DNA from: an uncultured Anaeroplasmataceae bacterium | GTDB lineage: Bacteria; Bacillota_I; Bacilli_A; Acholeplasmatales; Anaeroplasmataceae | Assembly (NCBI GenBank): GCA_949840955.1 | Contig: CATKXV010000006.1 | Coordinates: 1 to 64,000, forward strand | DNA length: 64,000 nucleotides | Direction: 5' to 3' | Shown: in pieces, positions 1 through 9,298 of the stretch | Numbering within the stretch: position 1 is the stretch's first letter | How the letters are laid out: every line of letters starts with the position of its first letter | Made by a program: the position numbers and the translations under genes | The notes under the pieces: model-generated | Told to the model about the DNA's origin: nothing | The model's database searches: none | Seen by the model: the letters and a program-made list of their open reading frames with translations, nothing else

Positions 1-1272
1 ATTGATGAAAAAGTTTCATTTGAACCCGACTATTCAAAAATAAAAGAACAAGTGAATATCAAAACTAAAAAGACAAAACAAAAAAGCTGGATATGGCCTA
101 GCCTAAGTATAGGTCTTGTATGTATTGCAGTTATTGTAGCAAATATTGTTTCTTTAAGCCTAAGAAGCGATCCTAATCCTACTCCAAACCCTACTTATGA
201 TGGAGTACATTTTAATAATTATACTAGCAATGGAGGTGGAAGTGGTGATGGAGAACCATTACCTCCACCACCAATGGTTTCCTATTCCATTGATGTTGAA
301 AAGGATAATTATGAGTATAATGAGGAATTCATTATAAAATATACTATTAAAGGTATGCATGACCTCGGTGTGTATGATGACTATATCGAGTCTTGTAATA
401 ATCTAAATGTTAAAATTGTTTCTGATAAATTTGAATTCCTATCCCCAATAGAATATCATTTTGATTTAGAAACAGATAGTAGTACCTATGGAAATATACT
501 TTCCTTTGGAAATGAAGAGAAAACTAAAATCTTTCCTATTGAAATGGAATTAAAGGTAAAAGCAAAAGAACAAAGTGATACTGTTGACAGTATATTATTT
601 TTATTAGAAATTCCTCTAAAAGAAGAATTTAAAGAAATGTTAAATAATCATTATGACAAAGGAGAAACTTATCAATATATGTCAGATGAATTCACAAAGG
701 ATTTTGAGTGGGTTCATAGACTTTATTTTGTGAATGACGAGCTTGGAACATTATTAGTTGATAATGCTAAAAGATTTAAGTGTTATGATGTTGAAAATGA
801 AATAACGTTTTATATCAGTGCTTATAATGAGATTTTATATAGAAGTTTAAATAGATTGTATGAAAAACAACTTGTGACAAAACAAGAATATATGAAGAGA
901 TTAGTTGGATATTTGTCAAATTATAAGACATATGCTAAAATATTTGTTGGAACAGTTATCAATGGAGAACCAGTGAAAGATGAAGCATATATGGAATATA
1001 TTTCTAAAAATATTCGAGTTCATTTTAGCTGGAGACCAGAATATTTAGAATTATATGAGAAATATTATGGTCTAACAAGCGATACACATGAAAATTTAGC
1101 AAAAGAGCTTGTTGAAATTTTATATAGAAATGAATTGCTTACGCTTGAGCAATATATGATTGAAATTCAAACAATTGAAGAAGAAGGTGTAATTTCTAGA
1201 AGTTTGCAGATGTATAAGGTTTTTATTCCTTTTAAGGATTATAGGGATTACTATTATGATTTAGAAATATAA
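1..1272 (+). CDS. 5'-truncated CDS (open to window edge), single-TM protein with extracytoplasmic region
   Basis: Reading frame open from base 1 (IDEKVSFEPDYSKIKEQVNIKTKK...); TM segment WIWPSLSIGLVCIAVIVANIVSL. Confidence 0.6.
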   Translation: MDEKVSFEPDYSKIKEQVNIKTKKTKQKSWIWPSLSIGLVCIAVIVANIVSLSLRSDPNPTPNPTYDGVHFNNYTSNGGGSGDGEPLPPPPMVSYSIDVEKDNYEYNEEFIIKYTIKGMHDLGVYDDYIESCNNLNVKIVSDKFEFLSPIEYHFDLETDSSTYGNILSFGNEEKTKIFPIEMELKVKAKEQSDTVDSILFLLEIPLKEEFKEMLNNHYDKGETYQYMSDEFTKDFEWVHRLYFVNDELGTLLVDNAKRFKCYDVENEITFYISAYNEILYRSLNRLYEKQLVTKQEYMKRLVGYLSNYKTYAKIFVGTVINGEPVKDEAYMEYISKNIRVHFSWRPEYLELYEKYYGLTSDTHENLAKELVEILYRNELLTLEQYMIEIQTIEEEGVISRSLQMYKVFIPFKDYRDYYYDLEI

Positions 1273-1393
1273 GAGTAGTTGGAAGTGAGGCACAATTATA
1301 TTTTTAATCAGAAATTAATGATTTGGATTCTATTATTGACTTATCTATTAATCTTAATTTGAGTAATGAAATTTTGGATATGCTGGTGAATTG

Positions 1394-1420
1394 AATTGGG
1401 GAAATGCTGTTTCCCCAATT
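1394..1420. terminator. stem-loop terminator
   Basis: AATTGGGGAAA-TGCTG-TTTCCCCAATT followed by TTAT. Confidence 0.6.
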
Positions 1421-1788
1421 TTATCTAATATAAAAACTTGATGGCAAATTTGTATTGTAAAAATGCAAAGTCTTTGGTAAAATAGGATATACCATAAAAT
1501 GGAAATTTTAACCCATGCGATAAAATTATGTTTGATGCCTCTATTTTTATTTTCTTTATGTATTTCTAATGAAGATTGTGGCATTCCTTCAGTAGGTTAA
1601 GAGGAAAGTTATAAGTGAATGAAGATGATTCAAAAATGGTTTCAATGGGATTTCATCTATGACTCTGTTCCTATCAACAAGGTAAAGAATAGCCTAAAAT
1701 TGGTCTATGCAAAACATCATATAGTAGAAGGATTAATAATATAAGTGTGTAACCACTTTGGCTAATCCTACAATAGAGGAATTATTCA

Positions 1789-2436
1789 ATGGAGGTAATT
1801 ATGATGAAATTGCTTTGGAAACATATAAAATTTATATGCGATAAATACGCGTGTTTTAAAAAAATCGTTGTTATTATCTTTATCTCTATCACATTACTTT
1901 TGGTGGGGTGTAGTAAGCAAAATTTTGAATTTAAAGAACTATCATTTGAATCTGAATCTGGTAATAGTATCATATATTATGGAATTGAAAGTTATACAGG
2001 AAATGAAAATGAAGTAGTTATTCCTAATACTTACAAAAATTGTGAAGTGCGATATATTTTCAGCAAAAGCTTTGCTCTTCAAAATATAAAAAGCGTAGAT
2101 GTAGGTAAAGTAAAACAAATTTGGGATTACGCCTTTAAGAATTGCCTGTGGCTAGAAAATGTTGATTTAAGATATGTAGAACATATAGGTGCATATGCAT
2201 TTTATAGTTGTAAACGACTAAAGACAATAGTTATTCCAGCTTCTATTGTTACAATTGAAACAGGGGCTTTCTCTTGCTGTGATATGCTTGAAAGTGTATA
2301 TTTTATGGGAAATCCACAAGATTTACAATCTGGAATATTTGGTGATAATAAGAACATTACTATTTATGGGATGGCAGGAGGAAACGTAGAGCAATATGCT
2401 ACTAACGAAGGGCTTCCTTTTAGTACCCTTAGTTAA
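1789..2436 (+). CDS. BspA-type leucine-rich-repeat lipoprotein
   Basis: Lipobox LLVGCSK; LRR_5-like repeats (YAFKNCLWLENVDL, YAFYSCKRLKTIVIP, GAFSCCDMLESVYF). Confidence 0.75.
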   Translation: MEVIMMKLLWKHIKFICDKYACFKKIVVIIFISITLLLVGCSKQNFEFKELSFESESGNSIIYYGIESYTGNENEVVIPNTYKNCEVRYIFSKSFALQNIKSVDVGKVKQIWDYAFKNCLWLENVDLRYVEHIGAYAFYSCKRLKTIVIPASIVTIETGAFSCCDMLESVYFMGNPQDLQSGIFGDNKNITIYGMAGGNVEQYATNEGLPFSTLS

Positions 2437-2479
2437 TTTTATTTTTAATTTTTTTATAATAAATTTGAATAGATTAGAA

Positions 2480-2790
2480 CTAAAAAAGGGATAAAATCGT
2501 CATTTCTTTATCATCTTGAGTGTGAAAAGGAAGTTCAGGTAATCCTAAGAATTCTAAAACATAAGGATCTTTGATTGCATCTTCAGGCTTTTCTATGATT
2601 TGTCCCTTTGTGGATAACTCTTTTACTTTATTTTTATCTGTTGATAGAAGTAGTCTTTCAAATAAAGAGGAATTTAACTGTCGTTCAAATTCACGTAAGC
2701 TCCAATTGTTTTTACACACTCAATCTCATAGAAATGACGTTCTTCAATATTCTCTATTCGCATCAATACTAATAATGACTCCAGCTTAAA
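2480..2790 (-). pseudogene. frameshifted, truncated fragment of a DUF1016 (YhcG-type) nuclease-family protein
   Basis: Minus strand reads ...ENIEERHFYEIEC(V)K / CKNNWSLREFERQLNSSLFERLLLSTDKNKVKELSTKGQIIEKPEDAIKDPYVLEFLGLPE across a frame change; matches remembered DUF1016 N-terminal pattern. Confidence 0.6.
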
Positions 2791-2997
2791 AAAAATTGCC
2801 TTTTAACATTTGGATTTGCAGGAAAATTGAATTCGCTAAACATTGTTTCGCGAATTCGATCTATACTATATATTTGATAGAATTGTCGCTGAAATTGAAA
2901 TGTAAAAACTGAAAAATTGATAAATTTTGAAGGATATGATAAAATAAAATTAGATATTAAATCTTATAATTTTTTAATACATTATGGGAGGGATTAT

Positions 2998-4806
2998 ATG
3001 TTAATAAAAAACGCAAGGCGAATCAAGACAATCCTTATGGCGATGTTTTTGGTTTGCCTTTTTCTATTCTGTTCGTGTAAAGAAGAAACGTATAGTATAA
3101 CCTATAACATTAATGGACATGGAGAAAAAATAGAAACAATGACAAATCAAACACACCTACCTAATCCATTACCAAGTTTAAGTGAAGATGGTTGGACATT
3201 TATAGGTTGGTATATGGATAAATCACTTACCACTCCTGCAAAAGATGGAATGGAATTGGTAGAGGATGTCATTCTCTATGCGAATTGGGAATGGAAAAGA
3301 CCAGATATCTATGATACAAAAACGATACGCTATGAAGTGAAAGATATAAAGGCAGGGAAGTTCATAGGAGAAACCTATCAAGTTGTAGAAAGAGGAAAAG
3401 ACTCAACTCCTGTGACTATCGTTCCTAATAAAGGATATAAATTTGTTGGTTGGAGTATTGATGGCTGTGATCCAATTCAAGAGGAAATGCTCACAAGAAA
3501 GGAAACAAATGTTCAAGAAAATTTATTTATAAAAGCTATATTTTATGGACCAATCACTTGTGACATGGAGTTTAAAGCAAAAGAAGGTGGCAAGGTAGAA
3601 GGAACGCTAAGGCAATCTGTATTATATGGAGATAAGGGAGAAACCGTAACAGCCATACCAGATGAGGGCTTTAGATTTGTTAGGTGGAGTGATGGAGAAA
3701 CGGAAGCCGTTCGAACGAATGATTATGTTACTTATCAGGGAGGAATATTACAAATATATGCTGAATTTGAACGCTATAAAAGAGAGTTTAAATTAGAATA
3801 TAATGCCGCCACATCTAATACGGAAACGACAGACTATACCTTTTATTTAGACGATATAGAAAAAGAACAATACTTACCAGTTCCTAAAAGAGAAGGGTAT
3901 GAATTTATGGGTTGGTATTCTGACTGGTTTCATACGGTTCAGGTGTCAGATAAAACAGGAAAGGTAATTGTAGATAAAGTATGGTTTAAAAACAATTATA
4001 TCTTTACTTCGGTAACAAATCCTGATATGAAGCTCTTTGCCAAATGGAAACCAATTAAAGAAGTTCCCGTTTACAAGATTCTTTTAGTCTATGTCACAGA
4101 AATTCATGCCACACTAGAATCCAATTATGGAGGGTATAAGCAAGTAGATTATGTAATGAATGAATTAGAACGAGCTCAGTGTGAGTTCATCAGTATAAAA
4201 ATGGAAGAGTATTTAGAAGCTATATTAAATGGAACAGTGGACTTTGAAATTGATACCTATTTTACTACAGAGCCTTTAAATGAAGATAGTTTTTATCAAG
4301 GACTGACACAATCCTTAGCTGGTGGAGATAAGCTTTGGTATGACTATGGAATAGATCCTGAAGATGGGCATATTCCAGAAATTAATGATAGATTAGATGA
4401 ATATCGCAGCGTTTTAGTTTCCTTTAGTTTAAATGATGATAACAATGATTATCACGTTACAGCAGGACATGCAAGAGCGAAATATGGTGATATACATTTA
4501 GAAGCTGTATATCATCAAGAACATCTAGAATATACATTTGATATGACATATCCAGGAACTTATCGTGTATGGATTGAAATAATAGGATTGTATATTCATG
4601 AGTTTACTCACACTGTAGAAATGCAATTAAAGTCAGAAGATAATTATGGCATTCATGAGGCGTGGGATTATTTTGCGGAGAATGGAGGTGTGGTTTGGAC
4701 AGAGTTTGACTATTTATGTGATTATTTAAGAAATGAATTTAGCGTAGGAGACAGAAATGTCGGTATTCCTTATGAGTTTTGGACTGGGGAATATAAAAAG
4801 GGATAG
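2998..4806 (+). CDS. lipoprotein with InlB B-type (Listeria-Bacteroides) repeats and C-terminal HExxH metallopeptidase-like motif
   Basis: ATG at 2998 preceded by GGGAGG; lipobox LFCSCK; repeats such as GWTFIGWYMD and GYEFMGWYSD; IHEFTHTVEMQ near C-terminus. Confidence 0.7.
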   Translation: MLIKNARRIKTILMAMFLVCLFLFCSCKEETYSITYNINGHGEKIETMTNQTHLPNPLPSLSEDGWTFIGWYMDKSLTTPAKDGMELVEDVILYANWEWKRPDIYDTKTIRYEVKDIKAGKFIGETYQVVERGKDSTPVTIVPNKGYKFVGWSIDGCDPIQEEMLTRKETNVQENLFIKAIFYGPITCDMEFKAKEGGKVEGTLRQSVLYGDKGETVTAIPDEGFRFVRWSDGETEAVRTNDYVTYQGGILQIYAEFERYKREFKLEYNAATSNTETTDYTFYLDDIEKEQYLPVPKREGYEFMGWYSDWFHTVQVSDKTGKVIVDKVWFKNNYIFTSVTNPDMKLFAKWKPIKEVPVYKILLVYVTEIHATLESNYGGYKQVDYVMNELERAQCEFISIKMEEYLEAILNGTVDFEIDTYFTTEPLNEDSFYQGLTQSLAGGDKLWYDYGIDPEDGHIPEINDRLDEYRSVLVSFSLNDDNNDYHVTAGHARAKYGDIHLEAVYHQEHLEYTFDMTYPGTYRVWIEIIGLYIHEFTHTVEMQLKSEDNYGIHEAWDYFAENGGVVWTEFDYLCDYLRNEFSVGDRNVGIPYEFWTGEYKKG

Positions 4807-4828
4807 TCTTAAAGGGAGGTAAAAACAA

Positions 4829-5014
4829 ATGAATATAAGACTAAATTTAAGTAGAAAAATAATGTTTTTCTTAATTTTGTTGTGTGCGACAATTGCAATT
4901 ACTTTTGTAACATTTAAAGCTGAAGCAAAAAGCAATAGTCAAAATGAAATAGGTTTAGAGGATAATAGTGCCTTTTCTAATGTGAAATGTAGCCAATTGT
5001 CCTCATATTTATAA
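4829..5014 (+). CDS. small protein with signal peptide/TM, possibly truncated
   Basis: RBS GGGAGG upstream; hydrophobic N-terminus. Confidence 0.4.
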   Translation: MNIRLNLSRKIMFFLILLCATIAITFVTFKAEAKSNSQNEIGLEDNSAFSNVKCSQLSSYL

Positions 5015-5068
5015 TGAGGAAGGTGTTTTAAAATTATTGAAGATAAACTAACAAATAAAATAAAAAGA

Positions 5069-5233
5069 ATGCGAACAATCAAAAAATGCGTTCAAATGGT
5101 TAAGGCAGAAGATCCTGACTCTGCTATAACATATAATGCTATTAAAACTTTATGCTTAAACAACCAAGTCAGTTTCATTAAGATAGGAACAAGATATTTG
5201 GTTAATTATGATTCATTACTAGATTGTTTATAA
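5069..5233 (+). CDS. small excisionase/HTH-like protein (54 aa, not in supplied ORF track)
   Basis: MRTIKKCVQMVKAEDPDSAITYNAIKTLCLNNQVSFIKIGTRYLVNYDSLLDCL immediately upstream of integrase; Xis-like (..IKIGTRYLVNYDSLL..). Confidence 0.55.
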   Translation: MRTIKKCVQMVKAEDPDSAITYNAIKTLCLNNQVSFIKIGTRYLVNYDSLLDCL

Positions 5234-5249
5234 ATAAAGTGGTGAGAAT

Positions 5250-6812
5250 ATGGCATATGTAAGAAAAATTGTAAGAAAAACAGGAACTTTCTTTAGATTA
5301 GAAGTTGATATCGTTGATAAAGGAAGTGGGCAAAGGATTAGAAAAAGTATGATCTGGCAACCTACAGAAGATTTACCAGCCAAACAATTAGCTAGAGAAG
5401 CACAATATCAAGCAGAATGCTTTGAAGAGGAAGTAAGAAAAAGCTTTCTTGATGGTGGAGTAACTGCTAACAACTACAATATTACATTCTATGAATATTC
5501 TCTCCTTTGGTTAGAAAAAATTCAAAGAGAGTGTTCTATAGTTCATTATGTAAAATCAAAACAAATTATCGAGGAATTAAAAGAATATATAGGAGGCTAT
5601 AAAATAAGAGAATTGACACCTTATATCATCCAAAAGCTTTATGACAAATTGGATGACAGGAAACGGATAGTAGTTCAATATAAGCCTAAATTAGAGTTTA
5701 GAAAGAAACTGGAAGATAATGGATTTGATTATCCTAAGCTAAGATATGAACATAATATTCAAAGTTGCACATTAGCTAAAGCATTAAAATATGAAAATGT
5801 ATCCAAGAAATGGGCTGAAAAGCTATGCTCTGTAACTAAAATAGCTTTTGATGAGTTATTTGATATAATCGAAAAGAAAGAACCATATGCTTATGAAACG
5901 ATTCAGCATTATAAGAAAACAGTAAGAGCAATCTTGGCAATGGCAAAAAAGAATAGAATTGTTGAAGATAATTATGCATCAGCAGAATATATTGATTTCC
6001 CTAAAAAGCCGAAAAGGATTGTCAAAACAATGAATGATGAAGAAATTAAAATCTTCATTGATAAGTTAATAAATTATGATAATATAAAAATTAAGACAGC
6101 TCTTATGGTCTTTATGCTTACAGGATTTAGACGTGGAGAGGTAGCTGGATTAGAGTGGAAGTATATAGATTTTGAATGGAATAAAATTCAAATTCAAAAT
6201 ACGATTATACAAATCACTGGAGTTGGATGTATTGAAAAAGGTCCAAAAACAGAAGAATCATCAAGAATTATAACAGTATCTCCATCCCTTATGGCACAAT
6301 TAAAGGAATATAAAGACTGGCAAAAAGAAGATCAAATTCAAAAAGGAGACTTGTTTGAACCAACGGATAAGGTATTCACAGGTGAGTTTGGGAAGAACAT
6401 ACATCCATCAGTATTAACGAGTTGGCTTGAGACATTTCTAGTAGATTGTAGATTACCACATTTTTCACTTCATAGCTTAAGGCATACCAACATAGCCATT
6501 CAATTAGCAGCAGGTATTCCACTTGTCACAGTATCAGCTAGAGCAGGGCATTCCAAACCATCTACGACTTCAGACATATATGCATACGTTCTAAAAGGAA
6601 GTGATGAACAAGCCGTCCAAGTTATGGACAGTTTTATGATAAATGGAGTTTCAAATCCAGGGAAAAGTTCAGTTAATGAATATAAAAAAGCGAAAGAAGA
6701 AATGAAACGATTAGGCTTTACAAGTTATGAAGAATACATGGATTACTTAGAGTTTATGCAAATTAAATCAAAACAAAAAGAAAAGACCTTGAGTATAGGG
6801 CAAGTAGAATAG
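5250..6812 (+). CDS. tyrosine recombinase / integrase
   Basis: GFRRGEVAGLEW, HSLRHTNIAI, AGHSKPSTTSDIYAYV catalytic boxes. Confidence 0.92.
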   Translation: MAYVRKIVRKTGTFFRLEVDIVDKGSGQRIRKSMIWQPTEDLPAKQLAREAQYQAECFEEEVRKSFLDGGVTANNYNITFYEYSLLWLEKIQRECSIVHYVKSKQIIEELKEYIGGYKIRELTPYIIQKLYDKLDDRKRIVVQYKPKLEFRKKLEDNGFDYPKLRYEHNIQSCTLAKALKYENVSKKWAEKLCSVTKIAFDELFDIIEKKEPYAYETIQHYKKTVRAILAMAKKNRIVEDNYASAEYIDFPKKPKRIVKTMNDEEIKIFIDKLINYDNIKIKTALMVFMLTGFRRGEVAGLEWKYIDFEWNKIQIQNTIIQITGVGCIEKGPKTEESSRIITVSPSLMAQLKEYKDWQKEDQIQKGDLFEPTDKVFTGEFGKNIHPSVLTSWLETFLVDCRLPHFSLHSLRHTNIAIQLAAGIPLVTVSARAGHSKPSTTSDIYAYVLKGSDEQAVQVMDSFMINGVSNPGKSSVNEYKKAKEEMKRLGFTSYEEYMDYLEFMQIKSKQKEKTLSIGQVE

Positions 6813-6829
6813 CCCTCTCAAGGTCTTTC
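6779..6829 (+). terminator. terminator of integrase gene
   Basis: AAAGACCTTGAG ... CTCAAGGTCTTT inverted repeat. Confidence 0.6.
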
Positions 6830-6924
6830 ATTTTAAGAAATAATTTATTGAAATATGATAACATTGATGTTATAATAGCCGATGTTAAAATGACATCATA
6901 GTTAACATATTTTGGATAAAAAAA

Positions 6925-7001
<77 letters not shown>

Positions 7002-7117
7002 ATTCTGCATATATTTTTAGCGCTATTATTATACCTCAAATTAAATCGCATTTCAAGATGAAAATAAATTGTAGATGAAATTTAATTGTTTTTATGATAA
7101 AATATAATAGAAACTAG

Positions 7118-7879
7118 GTGATTATTATGTTAGATGAATTTAATAAAATAAAAGAAAAATTAATAAACTATATATTGGATTTTGAAATATTGCAAAGGAA
7201 GGCTAATTTATTAAATACTTCTTATCTTTTAGAATTTCATAAGGAAATAGAGGAAGAGCATAAATTAAAATATGAAAATGATGGCTTAATCCAGGCCATA
7301 TCCTTCGCTGCAAAAGGAAAGTCTGAAAATGAGATTAAGGCTCTTTTAGAACAAATAAGAAAAAGTTATGTTGATTATCAAAGACACTATTATCAGCAAT
7401 ATAATCAAGCAAAAAATTTAGAAAAGCTATGCTCTAAATATACGAAAGAGGATATGGAAGTCTTAGATGACAGTTTTAAAAAATATTGTGAAAATTATCA
7501 TCCTTTAATTCATATTCATGCAAGTGAGGCTGAAAAAAATTTATATCCTTTACTAATTTCTATATTTCGAATGGGGAATCTTCAAGGGTTTAAAAGCTTT
7601 TTAAAAGAAAATGAAGGTATTTTCACACAAGAAGATATAGAAGAAAAGGGGTATGAATTCTATATAGCAGAGTATCAAAAATCCATTCTTGACCTGCAAA
7701 AGTTGATTATAAATTTAAAACAAGCTTTTCCTTTAAATAAAGAGGATATGTTCTATAAGGAGGAACTTTTAACAAGAGAACAGATGGACTTAAGAGAAAA
7801 TATTTATAATTTAAGGGATATGAACAAAGCCCTACACAAGGATTTTCTTTTACAGTTCTCCTTTGACTTTAAATTATAA
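7118..7879 (+). CDS. uncharacterised coiled-coil-like protein upstream of mgtE
   Basis: ORF with RBS spacing to mgtE; no domain recognised. Confidence 0.5.
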   Translation: MIIMLDEFNKIKEKLINYILDFEILQRKANLLNTSYLLEFHKEIEEEHKLKYENDGLIQAISFAAKGKSENEIKALLEQIRKSYVDYQRHYYQQYNQAKNLEKLCSKYTKEDMEVLDDSFKKYCENYHPLIHIHASEAEKNLYPLLISIFRMGNLQGFKSFLKENEGIFTQEDIEEKGYEFYIAEYQKSILDLQKLIINLKQAFPLNKEDMFYKEELLTREQMDLRENIYNLRDMNKALHKDFLLQFSFDFKL

Positions 7880-7892
7880 GGAGGGGATATAA

Positions 7893-9275
7893 GTGATTAG
7901 AAATTATGTTGATGAGCTAATACATATCATTGAATCTACTAAAACAGAAGAAGAACAAAAAAATTTAATTATGCAATACCATGAAAGTGATATTGCAGAT
8001 GCTTTGGTTAATTTGACAAAGGAACAAAGACTCAAACTATATCACCTTTTAGGTGAAGAGAATGTATCCGAAATCTTTGCTTATTTAGATAATGTTGCAG
8101 ATTATGTAGATGAATTGGATCAAGAAAAAGCAGCAGATATCATTGAATTAATGGATTCTGATGATGCTATGGATGTTCTTGAGGAATTAGATGAAGAGGA
8201 TCGAAATGAAATTGTTTCATTGATGGAACCAGAATCTGTTTTAGATATTCAATTGATTGATCAGTTTAGTGAAGAACAAATTGGTAGTAAAATGACAACC
8301 AATTTTATTTTAATATCCAAAAGCCATAATGTCAAAACGGCTATGAAAAAAGTTATTGCTGAAGCAGCCGAAAATGATAATGTTTCTACAATATATGTAG
8401 AAGATGAGTACCATCATTTTTATGGGGCCTTGGATTTGCGTGATTTAATTATTGCTAGAGAAAACGATGACTTAGTTTCCTTGATGAAGCAAAATTATCC
8501 TTATTTTTATGCAAATGAAGAGGTTACGGATTGCATAGGAAGACTAAGAGATTATGCGTTAGATTCCTATCCGATTTTAAATGCCAAAAATGAGATTATT
8601 GGAGTTGTTACCTCTGATGATGTTGTTGAAGTTTTGGATGAAGAGTTGGGAGATGACTATGCCAAGCTAGGTGGTTTGACGGAAGAAGAAAGCATAAATG
8701 AATCTATATTCTCTTCTGTGAAAAAACGTCTGCCATGGCTAATTGCATTATTGTTTTTAGGGTTAATTGTTTCAAGCATGATTTCAGGCTTTGAGGCAGT
8801 CGTTGCAGCTTTACCTGTGATTGTGTTTTTCCAATCTCTTATATTGGATATGGCAGGAAATACGGGAACTCAGTCGCTTGCTGTAACCATTCGAATGCTT
8901 TCGATGGAAGAAATAAAAACTAAGGATTTAATCAAGCAATGCTTCAAAGAAATTCGTGTTGGTTTCTTAAATGGATTAATTCTATCTGTGTTAGCCTTTG
9001 CTTTTGTATTTTGCTTCTTATTTATAACAAAGCAGGATATATCCACTGGAGCATATTCTCATTTTGAAGCCTTAAAGGCATCTGGTATTGTTTCTATGTC
9101 ATTGCTTTTATCTATGACAATTTGTAGTTTTATTGGCTCAGCCATACCGATTTTCTTTATGAAAATAAAAATAGACCCAGCAGTTGCCTCAGGTCCATTT
9201 ATAACGACTTTGAATGATATTATTGCAATTGTATTGTATTATGGATTAGCATATTTGCTTTTCTTAGCATTTTAA
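7893..9275 (+). CDS. mgtE: magnesium transporter MgtE
   Basis: MgtE N-domain, CBS pair, 5-TM C-terminal domain (LILDMAGNTGTQSLAVTIR). Confidence 0.92.
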   Translation: MIRNYVDELIHIIESTKTEEEQKNLIMQYHESDIADALVNLTKEQRLKLYHLLGEENVSEIFAYLDNVADYVDELDQEKAADIIELMDSDDAMDVLEELDEEDRNEIVSLMEPESVLDIQLIDQFSEEQIGSKMTTNFILISKSHNVKTAMKKVIAEAAENDNVSTIYVEDEYHHFYGALDLRDLIIARENDDLVSLMKQNYPYFYANEEVTDCIGRLRDYALDSYPILNAKNEIIGVVTSDDVVEVLDEELGDDYAKLGGLTEEESINESIFSSVKKRLPWLIALLFLGLIVSSMISGFEAVVAALPVIVFFQSLILDMAGNTGTQSLAVTIRMLSMEEIKTKDLIKQCFKEIRVGFLNGLILSVLAFAFVFCFLFITKQDISTGAYSHFEALKASGIVSMSLLLSMTICSFIGSAIPIFFMKIKIDPAVASGPFITTLNDIIAIVLYYGLAYLLFLAF

Positions 9276-9298
9276 AGGCCATTGAAGGCCTTTTTTTT
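9275..9298. terminator. terminator between mgtE and convergent PBP gene
   Basis: AAGGCC-ATTGAA-GGCCTTTTTTTT. Confidence 0.75.

Noticed and set aside
1354-1973. Minus-strand ORFs 1354-1584 and 1782-1973
   Set aside because: One spans a terminator-like hairpin, the other is antisense to the better supported lipoprotein gene; no RBS or family support.
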